Shown here: positions 30,634 through 39,447 of the stretch, one piece after another
Layout: the number at the start of each line of letters is the position of its first letter
Numbering within the stretch: the stretch's first letter is position 1
Origin: Deferrisoma camini S3R1
GTDB taxonomy: Bacteria; Desulfobacterota; Deferrisomatia; Deferrisomatales; Deferrisomataceae
Assembly (NCBI RefSeq): GCF_000526155.1
Contig: NZ_JAFN01000001.1
Coordinates: forward strand, 686,501 to 750,500
DNA length: 64,000 nucleotides
Reading direction: 5' to 3'
Translations under genes and position numbers: made by a program
Notes under the pieces: model-generated
Told to the model about the DNA's origin: nothing
Database searches by the model: none
What the model saw: the letters and a program-made list of their open reading frames with translations, nothing else

Positions 30634-32103
30634 CAATACTGTTCACTTAGTGTGCCTTCGTGCTATTCTTCTCTCGTCTTCCTTACTCATGGAAAGCGAG
30701 GTGAAGGATGGCTCGAACTCCAGCAGGGCTTCCCGAAGGCACGCGGATCACGGATTACATCACGCTGGGGGTCATCGCAAAAACGTTCCCCCTGCCCAAG
30801 GTGCACGAGGTGCTGCAAGCCACAGGCAAGGCGAGCCAGCGACAGCGCGCCTTACCTGCCCATGTCGTGGTCTACTATGTGATCGCACTGGCGTTGTACA
30901 TGAGCGTGTCCACACGAGAGGTGCTCCGCTGTTTGCTCGAAGGTCTCCAGTGGCTCATGGGGCCCCGTGAACGCGTTCGCGTTGCCGGAAAATCGGCCAT
31001 CTCCCAAGCGCGGTCCCGTCTGGGGGCGGAACCGATCGAACGGCTGCACAACGAACTCGTCCGGCCGATCGCCGAAACGGCCACCCGAGGGGCGTGGTAC
31101 CGGCGCTGGCGGCTGGTCAGCCTGGACGGCAGCACCTTGGATGTGGCCGATACTCAGGAGAACGAACAAGCCTTCGGACGCCCCAAGGCCGCCCGGGGAC
31201 GGAGCGCCTATCCGCAGATCCGGTTCGTCTCCTTGGTGGAGAACGGAACCCACGTGCTGTTCGGCTCCCGCATGGGTGGATACCACACGAGCGAGGTCGC
31301 GTTGGCTCGGCACGTGGTGGAGTCCTTGCGGCCCGGGATGCTGTGTCTGGCCGATCGGTGTTTCTTCTCCTGGCCCTTGTGGACCCAGGCCTGCGCAACC
31401 GGAGCCGATCTGCTGTGGCGAGTGAAGGCAAGCGCACGCCTGCCGTGCATCCGCCGTCTGTCCGATGGTTCCTATCTGAGCAAGATCTATCCCAACGCCT
31501 ATGCTCGCCAAAAGGATCGGGGCGGTGTCATGGTCCGGGTGATCGAGTACACACTGGACGGAGTCCCAGGCGCAGAGGACGTGTACCGGTTGGTGACCAC
31601 GATCCTCGACCCTGAAGATGCCCCGGCAGAGGAGTTGGCCGCCCTGTACCAGGAACGCTGGGAGATCGAGACTGCACTCGACGAGTTGAAAACGCACCTC
31701 CGAGGGGCTCGGATTGTGCTCCGGAGCAAGACCCCGGAGCTCGTCCGACAGGAGTTCTTTGGGTTCCTGATGGCGCATTTTGCGATACGAGGACTCATGC
31801 ATGAAGCCGCCCGCAAGGGCGATGTGGATCCTGACGAACTTTCCTTCGTTCACACGGTGCGGGTGGTGCGTCGGAGACTGCCCGCTTTCGTCGCCACTCC
31901 CCCCTGAGCACAGGGCGGCGTTCCATGCGCAGGTGCTGGAGGAGATTTTGGAAGAGCGAGTGGTGTCCAGTCGTGGTCGACGCAACCCGCGAGCGGTGAA
32001 GCGGAAGATGACCCCGTATCCGACTCGGCATCGCCAAACGGTCTCGCCCATGCGACTGCAGCCCATTTGCGAACACGTTCGTATCTTAAAGTGAACAGTA
32101 TTG
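30634..32103 (+). mobile_element. IS4-family element, innermost layer
   Basis: 1470 bp with terminal inverted repeats CAATACTGTTCACTTA and TAAAGTGAACAGTATTG. It is flanked by a perfect 10-bp target duplication GGCTAAAGCC at 30624-30633 and 32104-32113, within the 10-12 bp range of IS4. The target is itself a palindrome, the right-end hairpin of the IS200-type element. Confidence 0.93.
30708..32094 (+). pseudogene. IS4-family transposase with +1 frameshift near the 3' end
   Basis: The main frame (30708-31907, 399 codons) shows an IS4 N-terminal domain (ITLGVIAKTFPLPKVHEVL-like start) and the DDE_Tnp_1 core: D in VSLDGSTLDVADT, D in LADRCFFSW and the Y-(2)-R-(3)-E motif YQERWEIETALDELK. It stops early at VATPP. 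The family tail (PEHRAAFHAQVLEEILEERV, then SSRGRRNPRAVKRKM) continues in the +1 frame to 32094. The switch falls in a run of six C at about 31899-31904. It is either a one-base insertion that removes ~60 residues or a programmed slippage site. Confidence 0.85.
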
Positions 32104-32181
32104 GGCTAAAGCCGGTGGGTTCTGTTGCGACTGAAAGTCGCTGGTTGCGGCTGAAGCCGCTGTCGTGCGGCTAAAGCCGGC

Positions 32182-32622
32182 TCAAGCCCGTGCTTCGTCG
32201 GACACCTTGAAGTCGTCCTCCGGCGGCACAGTCTGCTGCTCGATATACGCTTTGATCACCTCGTCCGTCACCGTGCCCGACGAAGCACAAAAGTAGCCCC
32301 GAGCCCAAATGTGCTGCCCCCAATACCGTTTCCGAAGAGACGGAAACTCTTGCTGCAACATCTTTGACGATCGTCCCTTCACATACTGCATGATCCGAGC
32401 CGGCGACAAGCTCGGAGGAGCTGACACAAACAGATGAACATGATCCTTACTTACATAGCCCTTCAGTATCGTGATCTCTCGCGCCATGCATATTTGCCGG
32501 ATAATATCCCGCGCGCGCTCCGCTATCTCCCCTCTCAGAATCTTGTATCGATATTTCGTCACCCATACAAAGTGATACTTGATGTCATGGACTGTGTGTG
32601 CCCCTCTTCGATACTCTGCCAT
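32182..32622 (-). CDS. tnpA: IS200/IS605 TnpA (Y1 HUH transposase), copy 1
   Basis: 146 residues from the ATG at 32620-32622, with AGGAGG upstream. HUH motif HVHLFVSAP and a C-terminal helix with the catalytic tyrosine (KAYIEQQT). The sequence is identical to the copy at 52037-52477. It is a single-strand transposase that cuts and joins hairpin ends. The IS4 insertion lies outside this gene, in the element's right end, so the protein is intact although the element is probably immobile. Confidence 0.93.
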   Translation of the reverse strand: MAEYRRGAHTVHDIKYHFVWVTKYRYKILRGEIAERARDIIRQICMAREITILKGYVSKDHVHLFVSAPPSLSPARIMQYVKGRSSKMLQQEFPSLRKRYWGQHIWARGYFCASSGTVTDEVIKAYIEQQTVPPEDDFKVSDEARA

Positions 32623-32714
32623 CGCGGACCTCCTTGCTGGTCCGCCAACCCTACAAAGAAAAACCTGCTGAAGCAATTCCGCCTAAAGGCGAAGGATTGT
32701 GACCTGGCACTTCG

Positions 32715-33241
32715 AAATTCATTGGGGCGACGAAACGGGACTTCGTTCGGACAGCCAACATGGACGCTCCTACGCGCCTCGGGGAAAAACGCCGGTGGTT
32801 CGGCTCAACGCCAAACGTGAATCCATCAGCCTGATCTCCAGCATCACCAACCAGGGCAAGGTTCGGTTCATGACCTACCGGGGCGCGATGAACAGTCGGA
32901 CGTTGATCCGGTTCCTCCGGAGACTGATCAAAGACGCGGACCGGAAGGTGTTTCTCATCTTGGACAATCTCCGAGTGCACCACAGTAAGCCGGTGAAGGC
33001 CTGGCTGGAGAAGCACCGGGAGGAGATCGAGGTGTTCTACCTGCCCTCGTACTCGCCAGAGCTGAATCCGGACGAGTATCTGAACTGCGACCTCAAGGCC
33101 GGTGTGCACTCGGGACCGCCGGCACGCACGGGAGAGCAACTCCGGGCGAAGGCGATCTCCCACTTGCGCAAGCTCCAGAAGTTGCCCGACCGCGTGCGCT
33201 CGTACTTCCGTCACCCGAAGATTCGATACGCAGCCGCCTAG
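32715..33241 (+). pseudogene. IS630 transposase, 3' part (disrupted)
   Basis: The remaining 174 residues of the IS630 transposase with the whole catalytic DDE domain: D in IHWGDETGLRSD, D in FLILDNLRVHHSK and E in SYSPELNPDEYLNCDLK. The frame is intact to the TAG at 33239-33241 but lacks its own start. A GTG at 32699 in the IS200 end could allow some translation of the catalytic half without the DNA-binding part. Confidence 0.9.
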
Positions 33242-33290
33242 TGCGCCTATTTAATCGCCGGGTTAATAACCATCGGGGCCCTTATACAAG

Positions 33291-33506
33291 GGACCTGCCG
33301 GAGAGCCGGGCGCGGCCCCTTGGCTCGCCGCGCAGCGCCTCCGGCGTCTGGACTGCGAAAGGGTGCGGATTCCAACGGGTTGCCATGAAGCCAGTTCCCC
33401 CGCCCCGTGCCTGCGCGGCGAATCTCAATGCCTGGCTTCGCGCCCGGCCGGAGGCAGGTCCCTTGCCCCGCCCCCGGATGCGTATCCGATGGATGGCAAC
33501 TTGGTA
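33291..33506. mobile_element. MITE right half (split copy)
   Basis: 214 bases matching the intact MITE from its GGGAGCTGCCGG onward, ending GCAACTTGG and TA at 33505-33506. With the 47 bases at 28882-28928 the copy totals 261 bp, against 259 in the intact copy; the two-base difference is visible in CCCTCTGCTC versus CCCTGCAC. Confidence 0.85.
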
Positions 33507-33633
33507 TGAGAAGCCCCCAGGCTCCTGTGGGGTCAGGCGACGATGGAAGTCTCTCAGGCCCCTGGGGGGCCGGGAACCGGGAAAGGGTAACTCTTCTTGA
33601 TTCGGGGCAAGCTAGAGACTAGAAACTAGAGAC
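33507..33633. repeat. Spacer word and ACTAGAA heptamer array
   Basis: A degenerate copy of the GGGCC-AAGGGTAACT spacer word (about 33565-33607) is followed by CTAGAGA, CTAGAAA, CTAGAGA heptamers at 33612-33632. The array resumes at 33866 after the element below. Confidence 0.75.
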
Positions 33634-33867
33634 TAGTGTCGTGCTTCGGAAATTTCGTGGTTTTCCCAGGCGGTGGGGCTGGGGGCCCCTCCTTCGCTGA
33701 ACGGCCTCGCAGGGGCCGCCTCGGCGCGGTCCGCTGCGGCGCGTGAGAGCACGCGCCGCAGCCGCTTCCCTGGCGCCGGGCGGCCCTAGCTGCTCGGCCG
33801 TCGCGCTTCGTCGGAGCCCCCAGCCCCACCGCACTAATCCGCATATTGTTTGCGAAACGGAACACTA
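33634..33867. mobile_element. Second MITE-like element, inserted in a heptamer array
   Basis: TA at 33634-33635 and 33866-33867, imperfect inverted ends (GTGTCGTGCTTCG and CGAAACGGAACAC), long internal arms (GGTGGGGCTGGGGGC and GCCCCCAGCCCCACC) and a central hairpin GGCGCGTGAGAGCACGCGCC. The same hairpin occurs in the 37784-38004 element. The ACTAG heptamer array flanks it on both sides, so the element landed in a pre-existing array. Confidence 0.78.
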
Positions 33868-33948
33868 GAAACTAGAGAAATCCTGGGGGGCGTCGGCCCG
33901 TGAGGCGGCCTCCCAGCCGCCCAGTGGGCCGGAGGCCCGACAAGGAGT
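33868..33948. repeat. Array remnants and GGGCC hairpin before dppD
   Basis: Remaining ACTAGAA units, AGCCGCCC-type octamers (about 33903-33922) and GGGCC-GGA-GGCCC, then AAGGAG at 33941-33946 as ribosome-binding site. No promoter was recognised for dppD. Confidence 0.65.
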
Positions 33949-34932
33949 ATGCGCTTGCCCGAACTCCTCGAGGTCGAGAATCTCCAGGTCTCGTTCCACA
34001 CGCCGGCGGGCGAGGTGCCGGCGGTGCGCGGGCTCGACCTGCGGGTGGGGGCCGGCGAGGCGGTGGGGCTGGTGGGGGAGTCGGGGTGCGGCAAGAGCGT
34101 GACCGCGCTGTCCCTGATGGGGCTCGTGCCCGAGCCGGGCCGGGTGGAGGCCGGCTCGATCCGGCTGAACGGCCGGGAGTTGGTGGGGCTTTCCTCTGAG
34201 GAGTACCGAAAGATTCGGGGTCGGGAAATCGGCATGGTGTTCCAGGAGCCCATGACCAGCCTGAACCCGGTGTTCACGGTGGGGTTCCAGGTGGGCGAGG
34301 CCCTGAGCACCCATCTCGATCTGCCGCGGGACGAGGTGCGGCGCCGGTCCGTGGACCTTCTCCGGGAGGTGGGGATCCCGGCTCCGGAGGAGCGACTTCG
34401 AGCCTACCCGGCGCAACTGTCGGGCGGGCTGCGGCAGCGGGTCATGATCGCCATCGCGGTGGCCTGCCGGCCCAAGCTGCTGGTGGCGGACGAGCCAACC
34501 ACGGCCTTGGACGTGACGATCCAGGCCCAGATCATGCGGCTCCTGGGGCGGCTCCGGAGGGACCGGGGCATGTCCCTGCTGCTGATCACCCACGACCTGG
34601 GGCTGGTGGCCCAGAACGTGGACCGGGTGGTGGTGATGTACGCGGGGTATGCCGTGGAGGAAGCGACCACCGAGATGCTGTTCGCAGAACCCCTTCATCC
34701 CTACACCCGGGGCCTGCTGGGCTCCCTTCCCGGCGCGCCGGGCCTCCGGAGGGGGGAGCGGCTGCGGGCCATCCCCGGGAACGTGCCCCACCCCACCCGG
34801 GTGCCGTCGGGCTGCCCGTTCCGGGACCGGTGTTCCGAGGCGGTGGAGGAGTGTGCGGCCGCGGTGCCGGCCCTGGAGGAGAAGCGGCCGGGCCACCGGG
34901 CCCGGTGCGTGAGGGTGGAGCGCCGTGTTTGA
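33949..34932 (+). CDS. dppD: Peptide ABC transporter ATPase, DppD type
   Basis: 327 residues. Walker [11 protein letters not shown]-loop [12 protein letters not shown], signature [14 protein letters not shown], Walker [13 protein letters not shown] and the H-loop ITHDLG are present. The C-terminal oligopeptide-transporter extension has CPFRDRC. ATG 33949 is only two or three bases after AAGGAG; TTG 33955 has better spacing and may be the real start. The gene is cut off from dppABC by the mobile-element nest, so its transcription depends on read-through or a promoter inside that region. Confidence 0.92.
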   Translation: MRLPELLEVENLQVSFHTPAGEVPAVRGLDLRVGAGEAVGLVGESGCGKSVTALSLMGLVPEPGRVEAGSIRLNGRELVGLSSEEYRKIRGREIGMVFQEPMTSLNPVFTVGFQVGEALSTHLDLPRDEVRRRSVDLLREVGIPAPEERLRAYPAQLSGGLRQRVMIAIAVACRPKLLVADEPTTALDVTIQAQIMRLLGRLRRDRGMSLLLITHDLGLVAQNVDRVVVMYAGYAVEEATTEMLFAEPLHPYTRGLLGSLPGAPGLRRGERLRAIPGNVPHPTRVPSGCPFRDRCSEAVEECAAAVPALEEKRPGHRARCVRVERRV

Positions 34933-35878
34933 GGTCAGAGGGGTCCGGCGCCACTACCCGGTGCGGCAGGGGGCGTTCGCGCCGCGCCGGTGGCTGCGGG
35001 CCGTGGACGGCGTGGACCTGGTGCTGGCCCCGGGCGAGACCCTGGCCCTGGTGGGGGAGTCGGGGTGTGGGAAGAGCACCCTCGCCCGGCTCCTGTTGCG
35101 CCTGGAGCGGCCCACGGCCGGCGAGATCCGGTACCGAGGCCAGGACCTCTGGACCCTGGACCGCGACGGGGTCCGTCGGTTCCGGCGGGAGGTCCAGATG
35201 GTGTTCCAGGATCCCCAAGCCTCCCTGAACCCACGGATGCGGGTGGGTGCCATCGTGGGCGAGGGCATGGCGATCCACAATCTGGCCCGGGGCCGGGAGC
35301 GGCGCGCGAGGGTGGAGCGGTTGTTGGAGCAGGTGGGGCTGCCCCCCGAGGCGGCCGAGGCCTACCCCCACGAGTTCAGCGGGGGCCAGCGCCAGCGGAT
35401 CGGGATCGCCCGGGCCCTGGCGGTGGAGCCCCGGGTGGTCGTGGCTGACGAGCCGGTGTCGGCCCTGGACGTGTCCGTGCAGGCCCAGATCCTGAACCTG
35501 CTCCAGGACCTGAAGGAGGAGCGCGGGCTCACCTACCTGTTCATCAGCCACGACCTCAGGGTGGTGGAGCACGTGTCCGACCGGGTGGCCGTGATGTACC
35601 TGGGGCGGGTGGTGGAGGAGGCCCCGGCCGAGGCCCTGTTCTCCCGGCCGCTCCACCCCTACACCCGGGCCCTGCTCTCGGCCGTGCCGGTGCCGGACCC
35701 CACCCGGCGGACCGAGCCCACCGTGCCGGAGGGCGACGTGCCGAACCCGATCGACCCGCCCCCCGGCTGCCCGTTCCACCCCCGGTGCCCGGAGCGGTTC
35801 GGCCCCTGCGATCGGGATGTGCCCGAGGACACCCGGCCCGAGCCGGGCCGGCGCGTCCGCTGCCACCTGTTCCGCTGA
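34925..35878 (+). CDS. dppF: Peptide ABC transporter ATPase, DppF type
   Basis: 317 residues from GTG 34925, overlapping dppD by eight bases. Walker [11 protein letters not shown]-loop VFQDPQASLNPR, signature FSGGQRQRIGIARAL, Walker B VVADEPVSALD and H-loop ISHDLR are present. The C-terminal cysteine-containing extension (PPGCPFHPRCPERF) is typical of DppF/OppF. It forms the heterodimeric motor with DppD. Confidence 0.94.
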   Translation: MFEVRGVRRHYPVRQGAFAPRRWLRAVDGVDLVLAPGETLALVGESGCGKSTLARLLLRLERPTAGEIRYRGQDLWTLDRDGVRRFRREVQMVFQDPQASLNPRMRVGAIVGEGMAIHNLARGRERRARVERLLEQVGLPPEAAEAYPHEFSGGQRQRIGIARALAVEPRVVVADEPVSALDVSVQAQILNLLQDLKEERGLTYLFISHDLRVVEHVSDRVAVMYLGRVVEEAPAEALFSRPLHPYTRALLSAVPVPDPTRRTEPTVPEGDVPNPIDPPPGCPFHPRCPERFGPCDRDVPEDTRPEPGRRVRCHLFR

Positions 35879-35900
35879 CCCCGACGGGAGGCCAAGGCCC

Positions 35901-36512
35901 ATGCAGACCGTGTTGCGGCCCATGGGGGCCCGGGAACGCCGGCTGTTGACCGTATGCGTGGGGGTGAGCCTGGCCCTCCATGCCCTGCTCGTGTGGATCG
36001 CCCTGCCGGCGGGCCCCAAAGGGGGGTCCCGGGGAGCCCCGGCCGCCCTGGCGGAGCGGTTCGCATCGGCGGTGAACGCGGCCACGGACCTGGACCCGGC
36101 GGTGCGCTCCCGCCTGGAGGCGGCCGTGGCAGGGGTGCGGCGATCGTCTTGGCGCCGGCTGGCGATGGCCCAGACCCTGCAGGAGGTGGCCCGGGGGGCG
36201 GGCGTGCCGGTGTCGGACTGCAAGCTGGTGCGGGCCCTGGATCCGGAACGGGCCCGAGAGGGGCGGTGGGACATTCGGGTGTGGGTGCGGTGGGACGAGG
36301 ACGTGGCCGCCGACCCGTTCCTGATCGTGGCGTTCCTGGTGGGGGAGGGGACGCTCAAGAGCGACTTCGGCTCCCACCGGCTCTGGATCCAGGTGGAGGC
36401 CCCGGAGGGCACCGGCCGGGTGGCCCTGGAGACCATGGACTGCCGGCTGTTCCGGGCCGGCAAGCTCTCGGCCTCCGACCTGCTGCACCGGGCCCGGTGG
36501 TACGACGGGTAG
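35901..36512 (+). CDS. Single-TM anchored protein of unknown function
   Basis: 203 residues from ATG 35901, with GGGAGG at 35885-35890. One membrane segment at ~19-37 (LTVCVGVSLALHALLVWIAL) is followed by a soluble ~160-residue domain that is helical first (~45-100) and then strand-rich (WDIRVWVRWDEDVAADP, FLIVAFLVGEG). It contains two cysteines. The topology suggests a periplasmic domain anchored at the N-terminus. It is 22 bases downstream of dppF and probably in the same unit; a role with the transporter is not shown. Confidence 0.75.
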   Translation: MQTVLRPMGARERRLLTVCVGVSLALHALLVWIALPAGPKGGSRGAPAALAERFASAVNAATDLDPAVRSRLEAAVAGVRRSSWRRLAMAQTLQEVARGAGVPVSDCKLVRALDPERAREGRWDIRVWVRWDEDVAADPFLIVAFLVGEGTLKSDFGSHRLWIQVEAPEGTGRVALETMDCRLFRAGKLSASDLLHRARWYDG

Positions 36513-37044
36513 CGAGGTGTCCGCGACCGGGGTTGCCTCGTCGCGGAACGGTGATTATAGGTCGCCGGTCACGACCCACGACGAACGGCCTTCAGAAACC
36601 ATTCGCCACAGATCGACACAGATGAACACAGATATGGACCCCATATCTACCCAAGAATCCGTGCAAATCTGTGAAGATCCGTGGCTAGAATCCTTACGCT
36701 GGGACGTCGGGGCGCCAAGGCCGTCACCCGTCACGGAAGTGCTGCCGTAAATCGTGAATCGTGAATCGTGGCAAGGCGGCCGGTTCTTCCCCCGTCACCC
36801 GTCACGCGTCACTGTGTCACCGCTTCTCAGCCTTCAGAAGCCATTCGCCACAGATCGACACAGATGAACACAGATATGGATCCCATCTCCGCCCAAAATC
36901 CGTGCAAATCTGTGAAGATCTGTGGCTAGAACTCTTTCAGTGGGACGGCTCGGTGGCTGCTCGACGTCCAGCCGCACAGTGGTCACGACGTACGACCCAC
37001 GACGTACGACAAACGGCCATTAGCCTCTCAAGGAGAGACGGTCC
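36513..37044. repeat. Dense repeat region with two 10-bp-period palindromic elements
   Basis: ACGACCC/ACGACGA heptamers lie at 36571-36591. Element A at 36606-36685: three 10-bp units (CACAGATCGA, CACAGATGAA, CACAGATATG), a spacer, then the complementary units ending in CTGTG-AAGATCCGTGGC. GTCACCC heptamers lie at 36723-36735, CGTAAAT/CGTGAAT at 36746-36766 and GTCACCC again at 36794-36820. Element B at 36848-36925 is a near copy of A. ACGACGT, ACGACCC, ACGACGT, ACGACAA, ACGGCCA run at 36985-37019. GGAGAG precedes the next gene. No coding region is seen. Confidence 0.85.
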
Positions 37045-37740
37045 ATGTTCTACTTCGACCCCTTGTACTTCATCCTGATCGCTCCGGCGTTCCTGCTGTC
37101 GCTGGCGGCCCAGATGTGGGTCCAGTCGGCGTTTCGGAAGTACGGTGAAAGGATGAACCGGCGGGGCATCACCGGCGCCCGGGCCGCGGAGCTGATCCTG
37201 GCCCGGGCCGGGCTCGACGACGTGCGCATCGAGACCGCCCAGGGGTTCCTTTCGGACCACTACGACCCCCGGTCCCGGGTGCTGCGCCTGAGCCCCGACG
37301 TGTACTCCACGCCCAGCCTCGCGGCCGTGGGGGTGGCCGCCCACGAGGCGGGCCACGCCCTGCAGCACGCGGCCGGCTACGCGCCGCTCAGCCTGCGCAC
37401 GGCCCTGGTGCCGGCCGCGTCGGTGGGGTCCCAGCTGGCGTGGCCCCTGCTGGTGTTCGGGTTTCTCCTGCAGGCCACGGCCCTGGTGAAGCTGGGGGTG
37501 GTGTTCTTTGCGGCGGCGGTGGTGTTCCAGCTGGTGACCCTGCCCGTGGAGTTCAACGCGAGCCGCCGGGCCCTGGCCGCGGTAGAGAGCGTGGGCATCC
37601 TGGGGCCCGACGAGATGCCCGGCGCCCGGCAGGTGCTCACGGCCGCGGCCCTCACCTACGTGGCCGCCGCGGTCACCTCGGTGATGCAGCTCCTCTACTT
37701 CCTGCTGCGTTCCGGCATGCTGGGGGGCAGCGACGAGTAG
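37045..37740 (+). CDS. YugP-type zinc membrane metallopeptidase
   Basis: 231 residues, Zn-peptidase_2 family. An N-terminal TM (~6-24) precedes the zinc-binding motif HEAGHALQHA near residue 110 and the upstream SPDVYSTPSLAAVGVAAHE. Two to three more TMs follow, with the third-ligand region FNASRRALAAVE and the C-terminal TM ending LLRSGMLGG. The family is widespread and its substrate unknown; the active site probably faces the cytoplasm. CAAGGAGAG precedes ATG 37045. Confidence 0.92.
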   Translation: MFYFDPLYFILIAPAFLLSLAAQMWVQSAFRKYGERMNRRGITGARAAELILARAGLDDVRIETAQGFLSDHYDPRSRVLRLSPDVYSTPSLAAVGVAAHEAGHALQHAAGYAPLSLRTALVPAASVGSQLAWPLLVFGFLLQATALVKLGVVFFAAAVVFQLVTLPVEFNASRRALAAVESVGILGPDEMPGARQVLTAAALTYVAAAVTSVMQLLYFLLRSGMLGGSDE

Positions 37741-38089
37741 GCTCTGCGACGGCCGAGGCCATGCCCCCGCGACGCACGACTGATACCAAGTCGCATTCGA
37801 AGCCAGCGATTTGGGGGCCGTTGGCCCGGAGCGCTACGGCCGAGCCGTTCAAGCCGCTCGGCGCAGGGGAGCGCCCGCGGCGCGTGCTCTCACGCGCCGC
37901 AGCGGACCGAGCCGTAGCGGCTTCGGCGAGGCCGTCTTTTCCGGCGGAGGACCAACGGCCCCCAAATCGCCCCTCTATGAGCTCATCTTGATCGCAAATC
38001 GGTACGACGACCCGCGACCAACGGGCTTCAGCCTCATGGCCTCCTAGCTTTCCAGCCTTCCAGCGGGCCGAAGGCCCAAACCGACGACC
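37741..38089. repeat. MITE-like element and arrays before the next gene
   Basis: Apart from the element at 37784-38004 the gap holds ACGACGA-type heptamers at about 38004-38022, TAGC/CAGC octamers at 38044-38062, GGGCC-GAA-GGCCC, and GACCGTG, GACCGTA, GACCGAA, GACCGAC at 38086-38113. Confidence 0.75.
37784..38004. mobile_element. Third MITE-like element with TA ends
   Basis: TA at 37784-37785 and 38003-38004 and imperfect inverted ends (CCAAGTCGCATTC and GATCGCAAATCGG). An inner pair CGATTTGGGGGCCGTTGG / CCAACGGCCCCCAAATCG is perfect. The central hairpin GGCGCGTGCTCTCACGCGCC is shared with the element at 33634. It has no coding capacity. Confidence 0.78.
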
Positions 38090-38500
38090 GTGGACCGTAG
38101 ACCGAAGACCGACGTTCCCTGGAAGCGGCTGGTGGAGCAGCTCACCGACGAGGGGTACGACAGCCCCTACCTGGACCGGCTGCGCCGGCGCCTGGACGTG
38201 TACCAGGCCCAGGACGAGCTGGAGAAGGAGATCCTCCAGGAGATGGCCGCGGCCGTGGGCCGGGCCGAGGAGAAGGTGCTGGTGGCCCTGCTGGAGCTGG
38301 AGGTGCAGGGTCGCCGGATCGACCGGTGGGAGCAGGAGGGCCGGCCCGTGCCGGCCGAGGAGATCCAGGCGTTCAACGCCAAGCGCCGCGTGGCCCGGCA
38401 ACGGCTGTGGGAGCTGGTGATCCACCGGGAGGCGCTTGGGTTCCGAAACCACCGGATCCTGGAAGAGTTCTACCCGATTCCCCCGCCCCGCCGGGCCTAG
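38090..38500 (+). CDS. Hypothetical charged helical protein
   Basis: Up to 136 residues. Helical, with a high density of E, R and L (VYQAQDELEKEILQEMAAAV, then LLELEVQGRRIDRWEQEG), suggesting a coiled coil; no signal or TM. GTG 38090 lies inside a GACCGNN heptamer array, so the true start is probably GTG 38132 (122 residues), although its ribosome-binding site is weak. The 3' end overlaps the convergent transporter gene by 128 bases. Family not recognised. Confidence 0.6.
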   Translation: MDRRPKTDVPWKRLVEQLTDEGYDSPYLDRLRRRLDVYQAQDELEKEILQEMAAAVGRAEEKVLVALLELEVQGRRIDRWEQEGRPVPAEEIQAFNAKRRVARQRLWELVIHREALGFRNHRILEEFYPIPPPRRA

Positions 38501-39407
38501 CCCCACCCTGCTCGTCCTCCGCGTTCGGCTGGGGCCACAGCTCGGCCGCCAGGGTGCCGGCGACGATCAGCAGCCCGCCCATCCACGCCGTGGCCGAGAG
38601 CCGCTCCCCGGCCAGCCACACCGAGAACACGGCCGCGAACACCGGCTCCAGGGTGTAGATCAGGGCGGCCCGGGCGGGGGTGGTGTAACGCTGGTACGTG
38701 GTCATCACCCAGAAGGCGTACACCGTGGCGAAGACCGCGGTCACCACCACCGCGGTCACGAGGTCCGCGGTCCATGCCGGGGGCCAGGTCACCGGCTCGA
38801 ACGCGGCGCTTCCGGCCCAGGCCCACACGGCCATGGTGGCCACCTGCACGAAGGTCAGGGCCCTGGCGTCCGTGCCCTCGGTCAGGGCGTCGAGCCCCAG
38901 CACGTGCAGGGCCACGAACACCGAGCACACGAGCACCAGTAGGTCCCCCGGCCCCAGCCTCCAGGGGGCGCTGCCGGTCAGGAGCCACAGCCCGATCACC
39001 GCGCAGACCACGCCGATCCTGGCGCCGGTCGACGGCCGCTTGCCCAGGAGGGGGCCGGCCAGCAGCGGCACCCACACCACGTTGAGCCCCGTGAGGAACC
39101 CGGCGTTGGCCGCGCTGGTGCGCTCGAGGCCGAAGGTCTGGAACAGGTAGGCCAGGAACAGCACGGTGCCCAGCAGCACCCCCCGGGTCCAGCCCCTGCG
39201 GCCCAGCCGTGCCAGGCGCGGGCCGGCCAGTGCGGCCAGCAGCAGGGCGGCCAGGGCGAACCGCACCCACAGGAAGCACAGCACGGGCACCTGGGACACG
39301 GCGTCCTTCACCACCGGGAAGGTGCTGCCCCAGAACACGGTGACCGTGGCCAGGAGGAACTCGGCCCAGAGGCGTCGGCGTCGGGTGGCAGGCAGGGACA
39401 AGGGCAT
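38373..39407 (-). CDS. EamA/DMT-family exporter
   Basis: 344 residues from the ATG at 39405-39407, preceded on the minus strand by AAAGGA. It has ten hydrophobic segments in two EamA repeats; the first begins LLATVTVFWGSTFPVVKDAV, and the second ends VFSVWLAGERLSATAWMGG. Such proteins export amino acids or metabolites. The last ~40 residues are Gly/Pro/Ala-rich and extend antisense into the 38090-38500 gene, so the C-terminus may be poorly conserved. It is divergent from the zinc-ribbon/amino-acid ABC unit. Confidence 0.88.
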   Translation of the reverse strand: MPLSLPATRRRRLWAEFLLATVTVFWGSTFPVVKDAVSQVPVLCFLWVRFALAALLLAALAGPRLARLGRRGWTRGVLLGTVLFLAYLFQTFGLERTSAANAGFLTGLNVVWVPLLAGPLLGKRPSTGARIGVVCAVIGLWLLTGSAPWRLGPGDLLVLVCSVFVALHVLGLDALTEGTDARALTFVQVATMAVWAWAGSAAFEPVTWPPAWTADLVTAVVVTAVFATVYAFWVMTTYQRYTTPARAALIYTLEPVFAAVFSVWLAGERLSATAWMGGLLIVAGTLAAELWPQPNAEDEQGGARPGGAGESGRTLPGSGGFGTQAPPGGSPAPTAVAGPRGAWR

Positions 39408-39447
39408 TCCTTTCGGGCCGACCCGTTGCCCCTTGCCCGGGGTCGGC

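Larger units (their letters stand above)
30611..32714 (-). mobile_element. IS200/IS605-type element, copy 1, interrupted by IS4
   Basis: Reverse-oriented copy of the element at 51945-52568. After removing the IS4 layer (1470 bp) and one 10-bp duplication it is 624 bp, exactly the size of copy 2. Its ends show subterminal hairpins (CCACCGGCTTTAGCCGGTGG and CCTTCGCCTTTAGGCGG). No target duplication is seen. In element orientation both copies insert just 3' of TGAATTT. Confidence 0.92.
30053..33266 (+). mobile_element. IS630-family element, interrupted by IS200-type element
   Basis: TA at 30051-30052 and 33267-33268 flank terminal inverted repeats: TTAACCCGG-TGGC-TAAATAGGCGC at the left, and GCGCCTATTTAATCGCCGGG then TTAA at the right. 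IS630 elements duplicate TA. Subtracting the 2104-bp inserted segment leaves 1110 bp, the usual IS630 size. It was inserted into the non-coding end of the IS110. Confidence 0.88.

Noticed and set aside
31780-32094. Separate small gene downstream of the IS4 transposase
   Set aside because: Its sequence is the conserved C-terminal tail of the IS4 transposase in the +1 frame, so it was merged with the frameshifted gene.
36560-37020. Possible CRISPR array (regular short repeats)
   Set aside because: Units are 7 or 10 bp with no 25-40 bp repeat-spacer alternation and no cas genes nearby.
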